DNA from: Lingula anatina
Lineage: Eukaryota; Brachiopoda; Lingulata; Lingulida; Lingulidae
Reading direction: 5' to 3'
NCBI RefSeq assembly: GCF_001039355.2
Contig: NW_019775506.1
Coordinates: 114,079-178,078, forward strand
DNA: 64,000 bases
Shown: one piece after another, positions 45,956-57,454 of the stretch
Numbering within the stretch: the first letter of the stretch is position 1
How the letters are laid out: every line of letters begins with the position of its first letter
The notes under the pieces: generated by a model
The model's input: the letters and a program-made list of their open reading frames with translations, nothing else
What the model was told of the DNA's origin: nothing
The model's database searches: none
Position numbers and translations under genes: made by a program

Positions 45956-46920
45956 CTTTCTAGTAGTGTTAAGATCCGCGCAATTTTACAGGGGATTTTT
46001 CAATGCTTCCCGAGTTACTTCTTTTCAAATCTCCTGCCTAAGAAGACCACACAATGACGTCACCGTGTTGTCTTCTCTAACACATTTTACCGATCTTCAT
46101 AACAAAAAAATGCCCCCCCCCCCTCCCCCACCAATACACGCAAGCAGGTTCTTTGTACCACTTGTGGTAGCCCTACCCATGTAGACGCCGAGTGAAAGAA
46201 GATAAAATACTGCTGATGGATTTGACAGGAAGGGAGGAGGGGGGGGGGGTGACACTTAAGGCCCTATATGATAAAAAAAATTATAGGGACCCTTCCCCGT
46301 AGCCTTAAAAATGGGCCTTGTGTGTTGTTTTATAGATCGGAGTGTATATAAAAATCTTACTTCCAGCATAAAAATAGAAGAAATGTTTCAATATAAGATA
46401 AAGACAGATCAATTGGTAAACGTTGAAATGTGGTAGGCCTAATTTAAAATCTGTAAATATAAATTAATTCACAAAAACACATAGGCCCCTACATGTATGA
46501 ACAAAGTTTGGTCTTAGCGATAAAATCAAAACTTTTAGACCACTTTGATTTGCCTAATTACCAGAATTCTTACAAGTTTTTTTTTTTTTTTTTTTTTCAA
46601 TTTAAAGATCCCGTGCTCAGTGATCCAAGTAGCCTAAAAGTAATGTTTAGATTGCAAGGAGTAGATCGGAGTAGGCCCTAGGGCCTATAGATATTTTGGT
46701 GAAATATGTAATGTGGTGATGTAGAATAACATGCCCACACACAGACTGAAGCTTTGAACGTGGATCAAAAGAGTTTTTGCCATTATTGTTTTTGAAAGCG
46801 CTAAGTAAGCCTACATTTGTATTATGCAGCGTGCTGTGTTGCGTCATAGATGCAATGACGTAATTTTCACAACAACAAATGTTCATGTAACTACGGAGAC
46901 ATAAACAGATAAAATCGACG
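45956..46920. promoter_or_regulatory. divergent intergenic region, NUP54 (-) and coiled-coil gene (+)
   Basis: About 965 bp between the two start codons. It must contain both promoters unless 5' exons lie elsewhere. A C-rich run (46110-46129) and a T run (46578-46597) are visible; no TATA box stands out. The plus-strand frame 45855-46184 is antisense to NUP54 exon 1 and is discarded. Confidence 0.5.
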
Positions 46921-49248
46921 ATGGGTAAGTTTGTTTTTTATAACCACGTAACAATGTTTCGTATAAAAAATACAACCTCTGTTTGAAAGCTCCTTACTAG
47001 TTTTTTGGCATTGGTTTGTCTTATGTTTCAGGCTTATTTAGAAGAAAAGAGTTAGGCTACAGAACCTCGCCAATAAGGTTGATCCTGAACATTATTATAA
47101 TGGAAAAGAAATGATCACATTGAATCACAGTCTGAACCAGGTTCTTGTGACTATGAAGCAAACCCTTAATGATGTCAACCAGAAAACCCTTCACATTGCC
47201 GATCTTGAGGACAAAATGGAAAATATGTCCACTCATATCACAGAATCAGAAAACAACATTGGTGAGTCAACGGTTCCATCTCAACTTAAAAACATTCTTG
47301 ACGGCCAGACTGCGTAAAAGGAATTGATAATGATTAAAAACATAAACTGTTGATCTCTATCCAAAACATACAGTTCAGTATAATTAGTAATTATCAGAAC
47401 GTCATGCTCTCCCACCTCTCTCCCTAAAAAAATTGGAAAACCATATATTAAGATGATGCTTTTTGTCATGTGACTCCATTGACAGCAATGATTGAGAAGA
47501 AATGTGATGAAAAGAATCAGGAACTGAAGCTCATAAACCAGCAAAACGCAACGCTGCAGGAGGAAAAGCTGGCCATCCTACGTAAAGTTTCAGAGCAGCA
47601 ATATGAACTCGGTATGCAATTCACTGTTAAGTTATTTTATTTATTTATTCATTTTTCTTTGTAAATTGAAATATTAGGTGGTTGTCGCTACGTAACGAAA
47701 TATCGCTGCGATAACGAGACTGCTATCGATATCCAAAAACATGTTGTTTAACTCGGAAAAAATATAAGTGTTTCACAGGTAAAATGTTATCTTTTAGAAA
47801 TTCTTAAGAAATACCTGAGATTTAAATGCAAGAGGCTTGCCCAACAAGACAAGGCTATTGCTGCCTTAAATGAAGTTCTCACTGCAAAAGACAAAAGCGA
47901 AATTCTGGAGGCCCGCGAAAAGGCAGATCTTAAGAGAAAAGTGAACAAATTAGCACTGGCATTGGCATCACGAGACCGGGAAGTAGAAGAGCTGCATTTT
48001 ATGCTGACCAAGACAACGGTAATTTTTCTTCATGTCTAGATTTTTGTTTATCTTTTTCAGTAAGAAGGAGAAGGGGCGTTTGGCATGTTGCACATTATAC
48101 AAGCATAGTTCTTTACTTGGATTGTTATAGATAGTGTAAATATATTCCACAAGCTAGTTTTACAAACTGTTTAATCCTGCGTGTTTGTTTTCAGGGTGAA
48201 TTGGCAAGCCTCGCTATGAAGACAAGTGAGATGCAGAAAACTGTTTTAGAAGAACTGGATGCAGTCAACAAAGAAAAAACGAAAAGTATGTTGGTTAGTT
48301 CCAATTCAATAATCTGGTGAATCAAATACTATTCGAAACTTATGGTGTACTTACATAAAACAATATTTGGTTTTTGTTTTGTTTTTTATGTCAGTAAATG
48401 CCGATTGAAAATTGATGTGAACCTTGCTAATTAATTTTTCTAATTTTTTGATATGAATAGATCCAATTAGAGCTTTGATTAGGGAAAACTATATTTAAGA
48501 TAATAATAATTGTTTTTTTTTTTTTCATTTTGTTAATCCTGTAGAGCGTAACTAAAAAGTTTGGATCTGATTTTTTTCACTTATTCTAACATTGTTTTCA
48601 CTCTCTTGGTAGAATTACTTTTTCATTGCATGTGATCTTATTTCAATACGTTCAAAATATTTTAGGACGTGTGATCAATTTCTTGGAAAAACAAGGGTTC
48701 ATAGCCTTGTTACAAAAGGACAAGTTTGAAATGCCACAACAGGTAAAGTTGATGTTCCACTTTGGAAAACAATTATGTAAAGGAAAACTCACATGCCTTG
48801 TCAACATCAGTATATAACCATGACTACTGTGCATGTCTGGCGGCACTCTCTAAGTATTTTTCCTTCGTCAAGGTCTGGGGATTCTCTTTACTGACTATCA
48901 TTATTTTACTTTTGGATATATATTGTGTGTGTGTGTTTTTTATTTTAAATATATATATAAAAGTATTTTTCTCAATTTCAGCTGTATGATGCAGAACTTA
49001 AGAAATGTCGATTAGAAAAGGAGAAGGCACTCATCCAAGCTAAGATTTCAGAACTGAATCAATTGGTGGCGTCGTCGAAGTTAGAAGGGCGTTCAACACC
49101 AGGTGGCGTACAGAATGTTCACAAAGTAAAAGAATGCATAAATGAAGCTGTTGCACCTCAGGTCCACGAGATGGCACTTGGCATGGGCGGTGCTGTTTCC
49201 GATCCTACTGTTTTGAAAGACGGAGATTTGATGACCACCTGCTCATAA
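46921..49248 (+). CDS. coiled-coil protein of unknown function
   Basis: Exons read: 46921-46924 (ATG G), 47052-47261, 47486-47611, 47798-48018, 48195-48285, 48666-48742 and 48982-49248. All phases join to about 331 residues. The last six are well supported by frame and GT-AG. The first, four coding bases before GTAAGT, is inferred: the usual acceptor TTTCAG at 47030 leads to early stops, so a later AG at 47050-47051 must be used, or the true start is the ATG at 47111. The protein is almost wholly heptad-rich (TLNDVNQKTLHIADLEDKM, QELKLINQQNATLQEEKLA, LKRKVNKLALALASRDREV, LYDAELKKCRLEKEKA) with a Gly/Ser-rich tail. There is no signal peptide or membrane segment. I do not recognise a family; a structural or ciliary/centrosomal role is only a guess from the coiled coil. 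Confidence 0.75.
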
Positions 49249-51871
49249 CAGCCTTGACATGACATATTAGCGCCAGTTTAATTTGGGATTTGAAGTACCG
49301 ATATAACCTGGCAACAATGGAAACAATGTTCATTTTTGTTTAGAACTTCACCTTGCGGCTCGCTGGGACGTCTGGAAACGTGTTTTGTTACCACAGACTA
49401 TGGTTTACTTGCAGGTCATCACCATTACTTCAGCCTTAGAGTTAACATTTTTTCAATATGTAAATATGTGACTATTTCCCCTTCACTACGGTCTCTTTTA
49501 GGGCAAAGTGATACTAATAGCCCCTTTTAAAGCATCCAAGTTAAAAATATTATAATCATGTATGGAATTTGGATTTCTACTCACTTAATTTTGTACATGA
49601 TTAATCCATGTCGTGTTAAATAATTACAAAAAAAATAAATAAATAAAATAAATAAAAAGCGCAACCCATGTTGTCAAAATACGTTTGGTCTTTTTTTTAC
49701 TGTATGTCAGATTTGTTAGCAAAGGGTAAAAGCCAGACGAAATGTTAAAAGTCTGCTCCACTTATCATTAGAGCACTAATATGTTACCGAAGAAAAGTGC
49801 GCAACTGTAAAGAAATATGCACATGAGGTACGTTGCAACTATTTATTACGACTGAGAAAACTAATTGCCGTCCGTATCTTACAGTTTAAAATGCTAATAA
49901 GACGAGTATTTACGTCAAATAATTGCCATTATGCCCGACCATATGGCGACATATTGTTTCAAATACCAGTTTTATTACGTTATTTAACATGAAATGATAT
50001 TTGCTCAGATATTTTTGCTTTATATGTATTGAAGAGAAACTAAGTAGGTAGAAACTTGAAGATGTTGCAGATGTTAGGCCTTTTTCTGCTGTCTGTAGGG
50101 GAGGAAAATTTCCTATTTTATGTGCATTTCTAAATTAAGATTTTAAAAAATTAGTACCGCGAGAAAATTATTTTTCTGACAATTAATGATAAGCTTGTTT
50201 TATCCCAACATTTTACTTATTGTATTCATGAAAAGTAATTGCTACGATGTTGTGGTTTTGGTGGTAATTATTTCATACTTTTTTCTCCTTTTTCAGTTTA
50301 TTGCTGAGCTGCAAAGTAAATTTAAATCGTTCAAACTTTACACCTACTTTTACAAGCTGCTTTAAAGATAGGTCATATTTACAAACTACTCTGGTTTTAT
50401 CTACAGTATATTGAGACACGCCGAATTGCACAAGTCAGATATGCACAGACATAAGGGGTCTTATGACTCTGACTACTACAAAAAGGCAAAAAAGTTAAAT
50501 TAATGTTAAATGACCCTTTCAGAAATTGAATGCACTGCAGTTTTTAATCATCTACAGTACGTAAGTATAAAACTGTCCAAATAAGAGGCGGTCGTTAAAG
50601 AAACACAAAGTATTTCTTCTGCCAATTTCGTAGACGGACAAATGCTTGAAAAGTAGCATTTCAGAAATGTGACGTGAGAGACCCCCACGATAGAGACTCC
50701 GGTTCCCATTAATTTGCACAGGTAAGCCTCGCCCTAGATTTGGACCCACTAACCTATGAAATAAAAGAGAGGGTGGACCCTTAATTACAACAGGACAGAC
50801 CCAGACATTTCTACTGACAGTCTTCCAAGTCTTTATTGTGTCACACAGAAACATTATTATGATTATTTAAATGCCTGCGTGACATATGACGCGTTTGTGT
50901 AGGCCTATAGACTCAATCGATATCAAATCACACGATGGAGCACGTGCCTTTGTTTTCGATTAATGAGTAACAGATTAATGAATAACAGGCTTGTTACAGC
51001 AGATAACGTATCACTTATGTCTACGTGACACATTGCGCGTTTGTGTGCAGGCTCGATAGATATCCATTGATATCCCAGATCACACGATGAAGCACGTGCG
51101 TTTGTTTTCCATTAATATGTACGTACAGGTTTGTTGCAGCAGAAGATATTTAACAAATTCGAATAATGTTACATTCATCAATTCCTCACAAGACCTGTAG
51201 CCAGGGTGATTCTATGGTTAAAAATTTCAAATTAGCACCAAGTCCCCAACACCGATAAAAGACCCGTACCCCAGTGTTTATAGTCAACAATTTTCTCTAA
51301 GGGACCATATTAAATTTCTGACCTAAAATACTGGCATTATAATTCACAGTGTACCGGACTCTGCTTGGATCAAAGGTAAATTTGATAGTTTTGTCTAATC
51401 AGATTAATAAATAAGCTCATTAGATATACCGCAACTTAAGTTCGCACGTTTGCATTGACACTCATACTTTTATGAATAAAACATACGGAAATGACCCTAA
51501 ATCTCTATTGATATTTATTTAAAAAAATGCTTCATAATTCAAGTACATGTTATACCGATTAAATAACTTCACCGTAACATTGATTCATGAAATCTTAGTA
51601 TCAGTGGTCTAAGATCGTATACCCTGCTTTATTTCACCATTTATTCCGAAGGGCCTGAAATGTCCCATGGGTGCGCCCTTGATATCAATGTTTTGCAGTA
51701 GTTTATATTTAACAGAAGACGCTGAACTAAAATAAACCAATATGAATTCACAAAATTAGGGTAACATAACGAATAAGAAATGTTCAATGTATAATATCCA
51801 GTTCATGTTCAATTCACAAAAAGTACAATTTTAATTGTATCTTAAAAGATAAATGTTCTTTAACTGTAACT
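49249..51871. other. convergent intergenic region, no gene seen
   Basis: An AATAAA cluster at 49636-49660 may end the coiled-coil transcript. 50870-50965 and 51020-51115 are a diverged direct duplication (GCGTTTGTGT, TCGATA, ATCACACGATG, AGCACGTGC, TTTGTTTTC). 50690-50755 is repeated at 55815-55875 (TCCCATT, AAGCCTCGCCCTAGATTT, GACCCACT). The minus-strand frame at 50552-50854 overlaps this repeat and is not credited. Confidence 0.5.
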
Positions 51872-54113
51872 TTACATTCCAGATTCAATTATTTTATTTA
51901 TTGTAGCTTTGATAGGTTCATAGTTCTTTGCATTGCCTCGTGAAAGTTTCCCCGATTCAAATATTTGCCAAGCCCCATCCACGCGAGACACTGAACACAT
52001 AATGACAGCCTGAGAAAGACCAGCGTGGACGAAGGTGGTATTACATAAACTCTTGCTCTTGTTTGAGGCTTCAAAAAAATTAAGACTCGGGCTGGGGTAT
52101 TTAGAAATATTTGGGGAGTTCCAGGCACTAAGTGTAAAAAATAAATGAGATATATTTGATGGTAAATTCTTTAATTTAACGTTAATCGTGTGGTGACCAG
52201 TTTTAGTAAAATCATTCAAGACGTCACCTGAGTGCCAAATTGCATTGTTCGGTGACGCCCTATTGCGATAGTCAATCACACTGCAGAAATTTCCACCTGA
52301 ATAAACTAGACATGACGCATCTAAGTAGTCACACCCACTTGAAGGATAACCCCAAAAGAGATCAAAAACCACCTCGTTGAAGTGATCAGGAATGGCGTAC
52401 AAGAGAACCATAAGATGAATTGTGTTGTGGGGCTGAACATTATAATCAGACAAGCGGGCAAGGCTGCCATCCTGAAGGCGCACCTGAAAAAATTCACCAA
52501 AGATTTAATGAATAGTTACATTCATTTTTTAATATTTTAATCGAAATTATTAATTTTAAGTAACCTTGAGTTAAATCAAAGTTGTAGCCAGTTTTGTTTT
52601 ATCTGTATCGTCTTAATTGTGTAAATGACACCACTATCTCTCTCTTTCTCTCTCATTCCTCGACATGCCATAAGATTTGTACCTAATTCATTTACCTTTA
52701 ATTCTTTTTCATTGTGTATCAACCGTTGTTTCGATGCCTTGTGCTTGAGGGATTTTTCAATTTGTTGTTTTAATTCCAATACCGTCATTGTTGCTTGAAA
52801 GGGTATTGTGGTTCCCTCCCCGTCCAACTGCACAATGGCTATGCGGTCACCTGTTTTAGTGGATGCAGCTGGTACATCGGAGACTTGGTTTGAAGGCAAA
52901 TATACAGGGAAAAGACAATTAAACGCGGTTTTGAATTGCTTAAAGCGTCGGTCGCTCTTTTGGACAGATTGACCACATGGACAAGATTCCTTTGTTTCCA
53001 CACACTCAATCAAGCACTGAAAAAAAGTAAAACAATCATGATATTGGGAGAATCTTGGACACAATAACGAAGGTTAACTTCAGTTATTTTGAAACTGCAG
53101 GCGTAAAATCCCTGCAATCATTCATTCCAAGCAGTGCAGAAATGAAGAGGTCTTGCAGTAAAAGACATGTGTCTATTCAATGCTTTTTTAGAAAACAGAA
53201 TTGTCTGCACTGTAGATTAGTTTAAAGCAAACGAGGTGGCATTTTCGCTAGTGTGCCAGCTGAATTATTAATGTCAGGTAAAGTCAATATCGGCGATGTG
53301 ACACCAACAGTCTAGTAGTGGTACACTGGCTGTCTTCGCCTCAAACATACTTAAATGATATTCTACTAGCCACTAGTTATCTACCCTCTGCCACGGCCAC
53401 AGATTGATTTTTCTATAAATATTCATAGATACATGTATGTCTCTAGATACATGATCGATGGTACTTTTCTACGCTGTCAGAGAAAAGTGCACATGCTTAT
53501 CTGCAACCCGGTAGAGGGTACTAGTTACCAATGACTAACAGATCAAAGATACCCTTAATTGCTGTACTGTACATGCCCTCCCAGTCGGTGTCCCAGTCTC
53601 ACAAGAAGACAGTTTGAAGAAACATAATGTGATTTGAGGTAAATTTATTTGTATTTGTATTTGATCATGCCCGGATGTAGGGCGATTGTCAATAAACTTC
53701 TGGTAGTTCTGGTATATAGGACCTATTTCGGTACCGAGTGCCGAAATGTGCAGCTGTGACACCAGTTGTATTATTTCCTCTTGAAATGGTGAAGGGATAG
53801 TAAGACCTCACAGACATGCCTTTTTATTTATATTTCTGTTTACAACCGGTAAAAGATATTAGCCACATGGTGTCTTGGAAGCAACTACAGTGTACGACAT
53901 AACTCTCTCTTGAAAGATCTTGAAAGACTTGTGCTTATCAAAATGGGATACTTACCCTCAAACAATGCAGTGGTGCATGGTCACAGCTATTGGTAAGTGT
54001 GACTCTCGGAAATTCTTTTGACAGCTTGTCCTTCCTACAAATGTAACACTTCATGTTGAAGCTGTTACAGCACCGAGTAACGCACTGAAACTGCGCACCT
54101 TGTTGTCCTGAAA
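51872..54113 (-). CDS. RING-like zinc motif, ubiquitin-like and TerD domain fusion protein (5' end open)
   Basis: Three exons (-): 53956 to 54107 or 54113, 52696-53016 and 51872-52483, in phase, at least ~360 residues; the start exon is not found. Order seen: (1) Cys/His cluster CYICRKDK..CDHAPLHCLRCL..SCPCG, spaced like a RING or RBR-type first finger; (2) a ubiquitin-like domain with LELKQQIEKSLKHK, LIHNEKELKVRLQDG and LSDYNVQPHNTIHLMV, split by an intron and lacking a C-terminal Gly-Gly, so not itself conjugated; (3) a TerD domain with CDYLDASCLVY, IDYRNRASPNNAIWHSGDVL, LFFTLSAWNS and GLSQAVIMCSVSRVDGAWQI, running to the C-terminus. TerD proteins are mostly bacterial calcium-binding stress proteins; Dictyostelium has a eukaryotic one. 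A ubiquitin-linked stress sensor is my inference. The Asp-rich Ca sites of bacterial TerD are only partly kept. Confidence 0.83.
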
Positions 54114-54900
54114 CTGAAAGGGACTCGTTTTTTCCACTCAGAGGCGTATTGATTTTATGCTTAAATGGAAATTCCAGGGCCCGCCTAGGAGTATTTAACT
54201 TTTGTGTTATTACTCACTGTAGTCTGTTTTATTTATATTCAGTTCAAGGTCCATTTCATTGTTACGATTTAAACGAGCCCTGGTTTTTCCAAGAGCAATG
54301 GTATACGAATGAGATGAACGTGATAAACAAGGGGCCCATAGGGTGTATTGATATGAATGACATCGTGTATTTGTAACGTTCTGATCAATATTTCAGATGG
54401 AGGGACTTGTTTCACTGTACTGTAGAAGCTGCCACAGCACTGGGCAATGCACTGAAATCGCGCACCTTGTTGTACCGAAACTGAAAGGGACTAGTTTTTT
54501 TTCCACTCAGAGGCTTATTGATTTTATGCTTATAAGGAAATTCAAGGCCCGCCCAAGGGGCCCATGGCGTGTATTGATATGAATGACATCGTGTATTCGT
54601 ATACGTTCTGGTCAATAATTCAGATGGAGGGACTTGTTTCACTTTGAGCGCTGATTTAAACGAAACCTGGTTTTTCCAAGAACAAAGATAAAGGCAGGAA
54701 ATGAACATGATAAACAAGGGGCCCATGGGTTGTATTGATATGAATGACGACGTGTATTCGTGACGTTCTGGCCAATAATTCAGATTGAGGGACTTGTTTC
54801 ATTTTGTAGACTTTATAAACGGTGGATAGTTTCGTGCTCTCAGTTGTTAGTAACTGCCTAACTGTAGGTACTTTGTCGGATGTGTGAGCAGTCGCCAAGA
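54040..54900. repeat. partial duplications of the RING-exon region
   Basis: 54085-54380, 54430-54650 and 54650-54800 share blocks GAAACTGAAAGGGACT, CACTCAGAGGC, TATTGATTTTATGC, GGGGCCCAT, GTATTGATATGAATGAC and CAGAT.GAGGGACTTGTTTC. The copy at 54415-54490 includes the beginning of the zinc-motif exon (a Cys-Cys pair in the same frame) but lacks the rest. The minus-strand frames of 104 and 80 codons here come from these copies; part of them could be real 5' exons of the TerD gene. Confidence 0.7.
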
Positions 54901-55124
54901 GCTTAAAACAAAATGTGCAGCAGGAAAGTGAAGAAATAGATTCATTGGGTAAGTTAAGAGGAAAAGGTTTTGAAAATATTCCTCTAAAGTAGTCATGCTA
55001 ATTCTATTCACCGTGCGACTTTAAAGAGATGAGATGGATGTTTCAATTCTGTCGTATTTAGGGACGGATCCAAGATTTTCTAGAGGCGGAGAATGGTTTA
55101 TGGTTTTTATTGACCCTGCTCCCC

Positions 55125-55444
55125 TTTCCAAAAAACGAATTTTCCTTGGGTAAATGGTGATTTCCCATACTTATCAATGATTAATGGATTCATTCCCACA
55201 TTCAAAGTTAGTCTAGGTTTTTTCCTAAAACGTTTGGTTTTTTTGTAATAATTTTTAAGAGATTATTACAGAGGTATAGCCATGTACCTGTATGTGCACG
55301 TGGTCTGATGGCAAGCACGTACAGTTTCAAGTACGACAGTGGCTGTTTGGTGGTAAAATGGAATTCCATATATTTCTATGAGTATATTTTATAATGTTTT
55401 ATTGCGAATTTATCTCATACGAGCAGCAGCTTTATCTTTAAATA
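55125..55444. mobile_element. family T TTAA element, copy 4 (left end decayed)
   Basis: It shares AACGAATTTTCCTTGGGTAA, CCCATACTTATCAATG, ACATTCAAAGTTAGTCTAGG, the hairpin AATAATTTTTAAGAGATTAT and TATAGCCATG with copy 3. The right end is TTATCTTTAAA; the left TIR is not intact. Confidence 0.78.
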
Positions 55445-57451
55445 ATGTGAATTTATTTTGTCTCAAAAAATATCTCAGATAATTTTGATTTCCCTGCTGC
55501 AATTAAAATACCCGTGCACTCCACTGCGATTCTTGACCGCCTCCATGTTAACATTTACCAAGTAGTCTATAAGGTTTCCCTAAAAATCGATTCTAACCAT
55601 TTCCATAATTGCGATTGTAATTTATGATAACACACTTGTTAAAAAAAATCTAAAACAATAAATATTGAAAACAGTTAATCAGACTATTGCACTACTTCTT
55701 AGTAAATCATAAGTAAAAATCATTACTCTTTGTCCTTGTCGAACAATTTTTACCTTCTATATCCAATAGGAAGGCCTTTATTGTCGGTGTAACGTTACAG
55801 TCAGTCATGATAGGGAGTCCGCTTCCCATTCATTTGTACATGTAAGCCTCGCCCTAGATTTTGACCCACTTAGGTCAGGCTAACCCTAACCATTATAACT
55901 AAATGGAAGGCGAACAATTAAGAGAGGATACGTCATTTTGACTGCTCTTAAATGGCTAGCAATCTTGATAGGGAAAAGTTCCAGTCTCAGTGTTCAAATC
56001 ATGACATATATGGCAGTTAAACAACTTTATTAAGAGTTATTACATTGGGACATTTGGGGCTTAAACCAGTACCACTTCTAATATTTAACACTTGTTGTAC
56101 CGAAACTGAAAGGGACTCATTTTTTCACTCAAAGGCTTATTGATTTTATGCATATAATGGAAATTTTCCAAGGCCCTCCCAAGTATATTTACCTTTTGTG
56201 TTATTACCCACTGCATGTAGTCTGTTTATTTATATTCAGCTCAAGGGCCATTTTATTGTAAACATTTGAAAGAGCCCATGCAGGGCTCCGTGATTTGTAC
56301 CCTCCTACCCTCTAACAGGGCCACAGATGGATTTTTCACTAGATATTAAGAGATATGTCTATGGTTAAAAAGAGGCTAATCTCTGCACTGCCTCAGCAAA
56401 AATGTCCACAGAAAAATAACTGCGGCCCTGATGAGGGTAAAAGCATAGCAAATTGCGACTGAGCGCTAATAGAGATATCACCTTTAGTTTCGAGACTGTT
56501 ATTTGTGACGAGTAAATCCCGTCACAGTCGCTTGTGCATGTATAATTCTTCATTTTTAGTGTCATGTAATTAAACATGGGGGCAAGTTTGGGTTGATAGT
56601 CATAATATCATATGACAAAGCATGAAAGCTTATAAAAGATTGATTCACTCTGTACAGTGTACCTCTGATAGAAAAATTTCCGGTAAATTCACGTGAAGAA
56701 TGCTAAGTCATAGAAGGAAAAAAGCTCTTTTGTTTTATTAGATCAGAAAAAGGAATGAATTGGCCCGTAGAGCAGCAATGAATCAGCTACCTGTATTTAC
56801 AGAGATAATGTCAACAGAGATATTCATGGAGATATTCAGCCCCAGTAGTTGGAGGAGGAGGAGGGCAGAATTTTTGTGTGTGCAGTCTTGTCTGAGGGCC
56901 CTGGGCATAGAAAATTACTGTTAATGGTTTCAAATGATCATTTTATCAGTTTTAGGCTCTAGAGGATAATAATACCATTTAACTGACATAGTTTTAGTTA
57001 ACTAATACCTTTTTAACGGGGCCTTGCAAATAAAGAGAAAAATAAATATTTTTTACCTTCGTGCGCCATGAAATGTGGGCACTTATATTGAAAAGGGGGG
57101 GGGGCGATTGTGTACTAGTTAGTAGATGCAGTATAAACATCCACTGTACTGCTGTTGGGCATCAAGGTGCTGGCAGCTGGGAATGGTTAATTAAAGCTAG
57201 TTGTTCTACCTGTAGCATTTATTTAGTTGGCTATACATGTTTAAGTCCTTCAACCAAATTTGTAACACTGGTAGAGAGTAGTTAAATAATCACTTTGCAG
57301 ATGCATTTTGTTGAGAATTTTGTTTAGAATGTATGCATGATAGCACATCTTGATTTGCTCAAAAAAGTTATATTAGTGTATGCAAAAAAAAAAAAAAAAA
57401 AAAAAAAATCAAATATACTTATATTTGAATTTATTTATTTTTGCTATTCAG
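55445..57451. other. intergenic, repeat fragments only
   Basis: 56094-56290 is another partial copy of the 54105-54290 block (TGTACCGAAACTGAAAGGGA, TTGTGTTATTAC, TTTATTTATATTCAG). A G run lies at 57096-57104 and a poly(A) at 57386-57408. I find no supported exon. Confidence 0.45.
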
Positions 57452-57454
57452 CTG

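Noticed and set aside
46921-47110. Coiled-coil gene start with acceptor TTTCAG at 47030 (MGLFRRKELGY...)
   Set aside because: That frame ends at a stop after about 28 codons and does not continue into the well-supported coiled-coil frame.
54656-54898. First exon of the TerD gene within the 80-codon frame
   Set aside because: The frame opens without an ATG at its start and overlaps duplicated DNA; I could not find a donor joining it in phase, so it was left out of the gene model.
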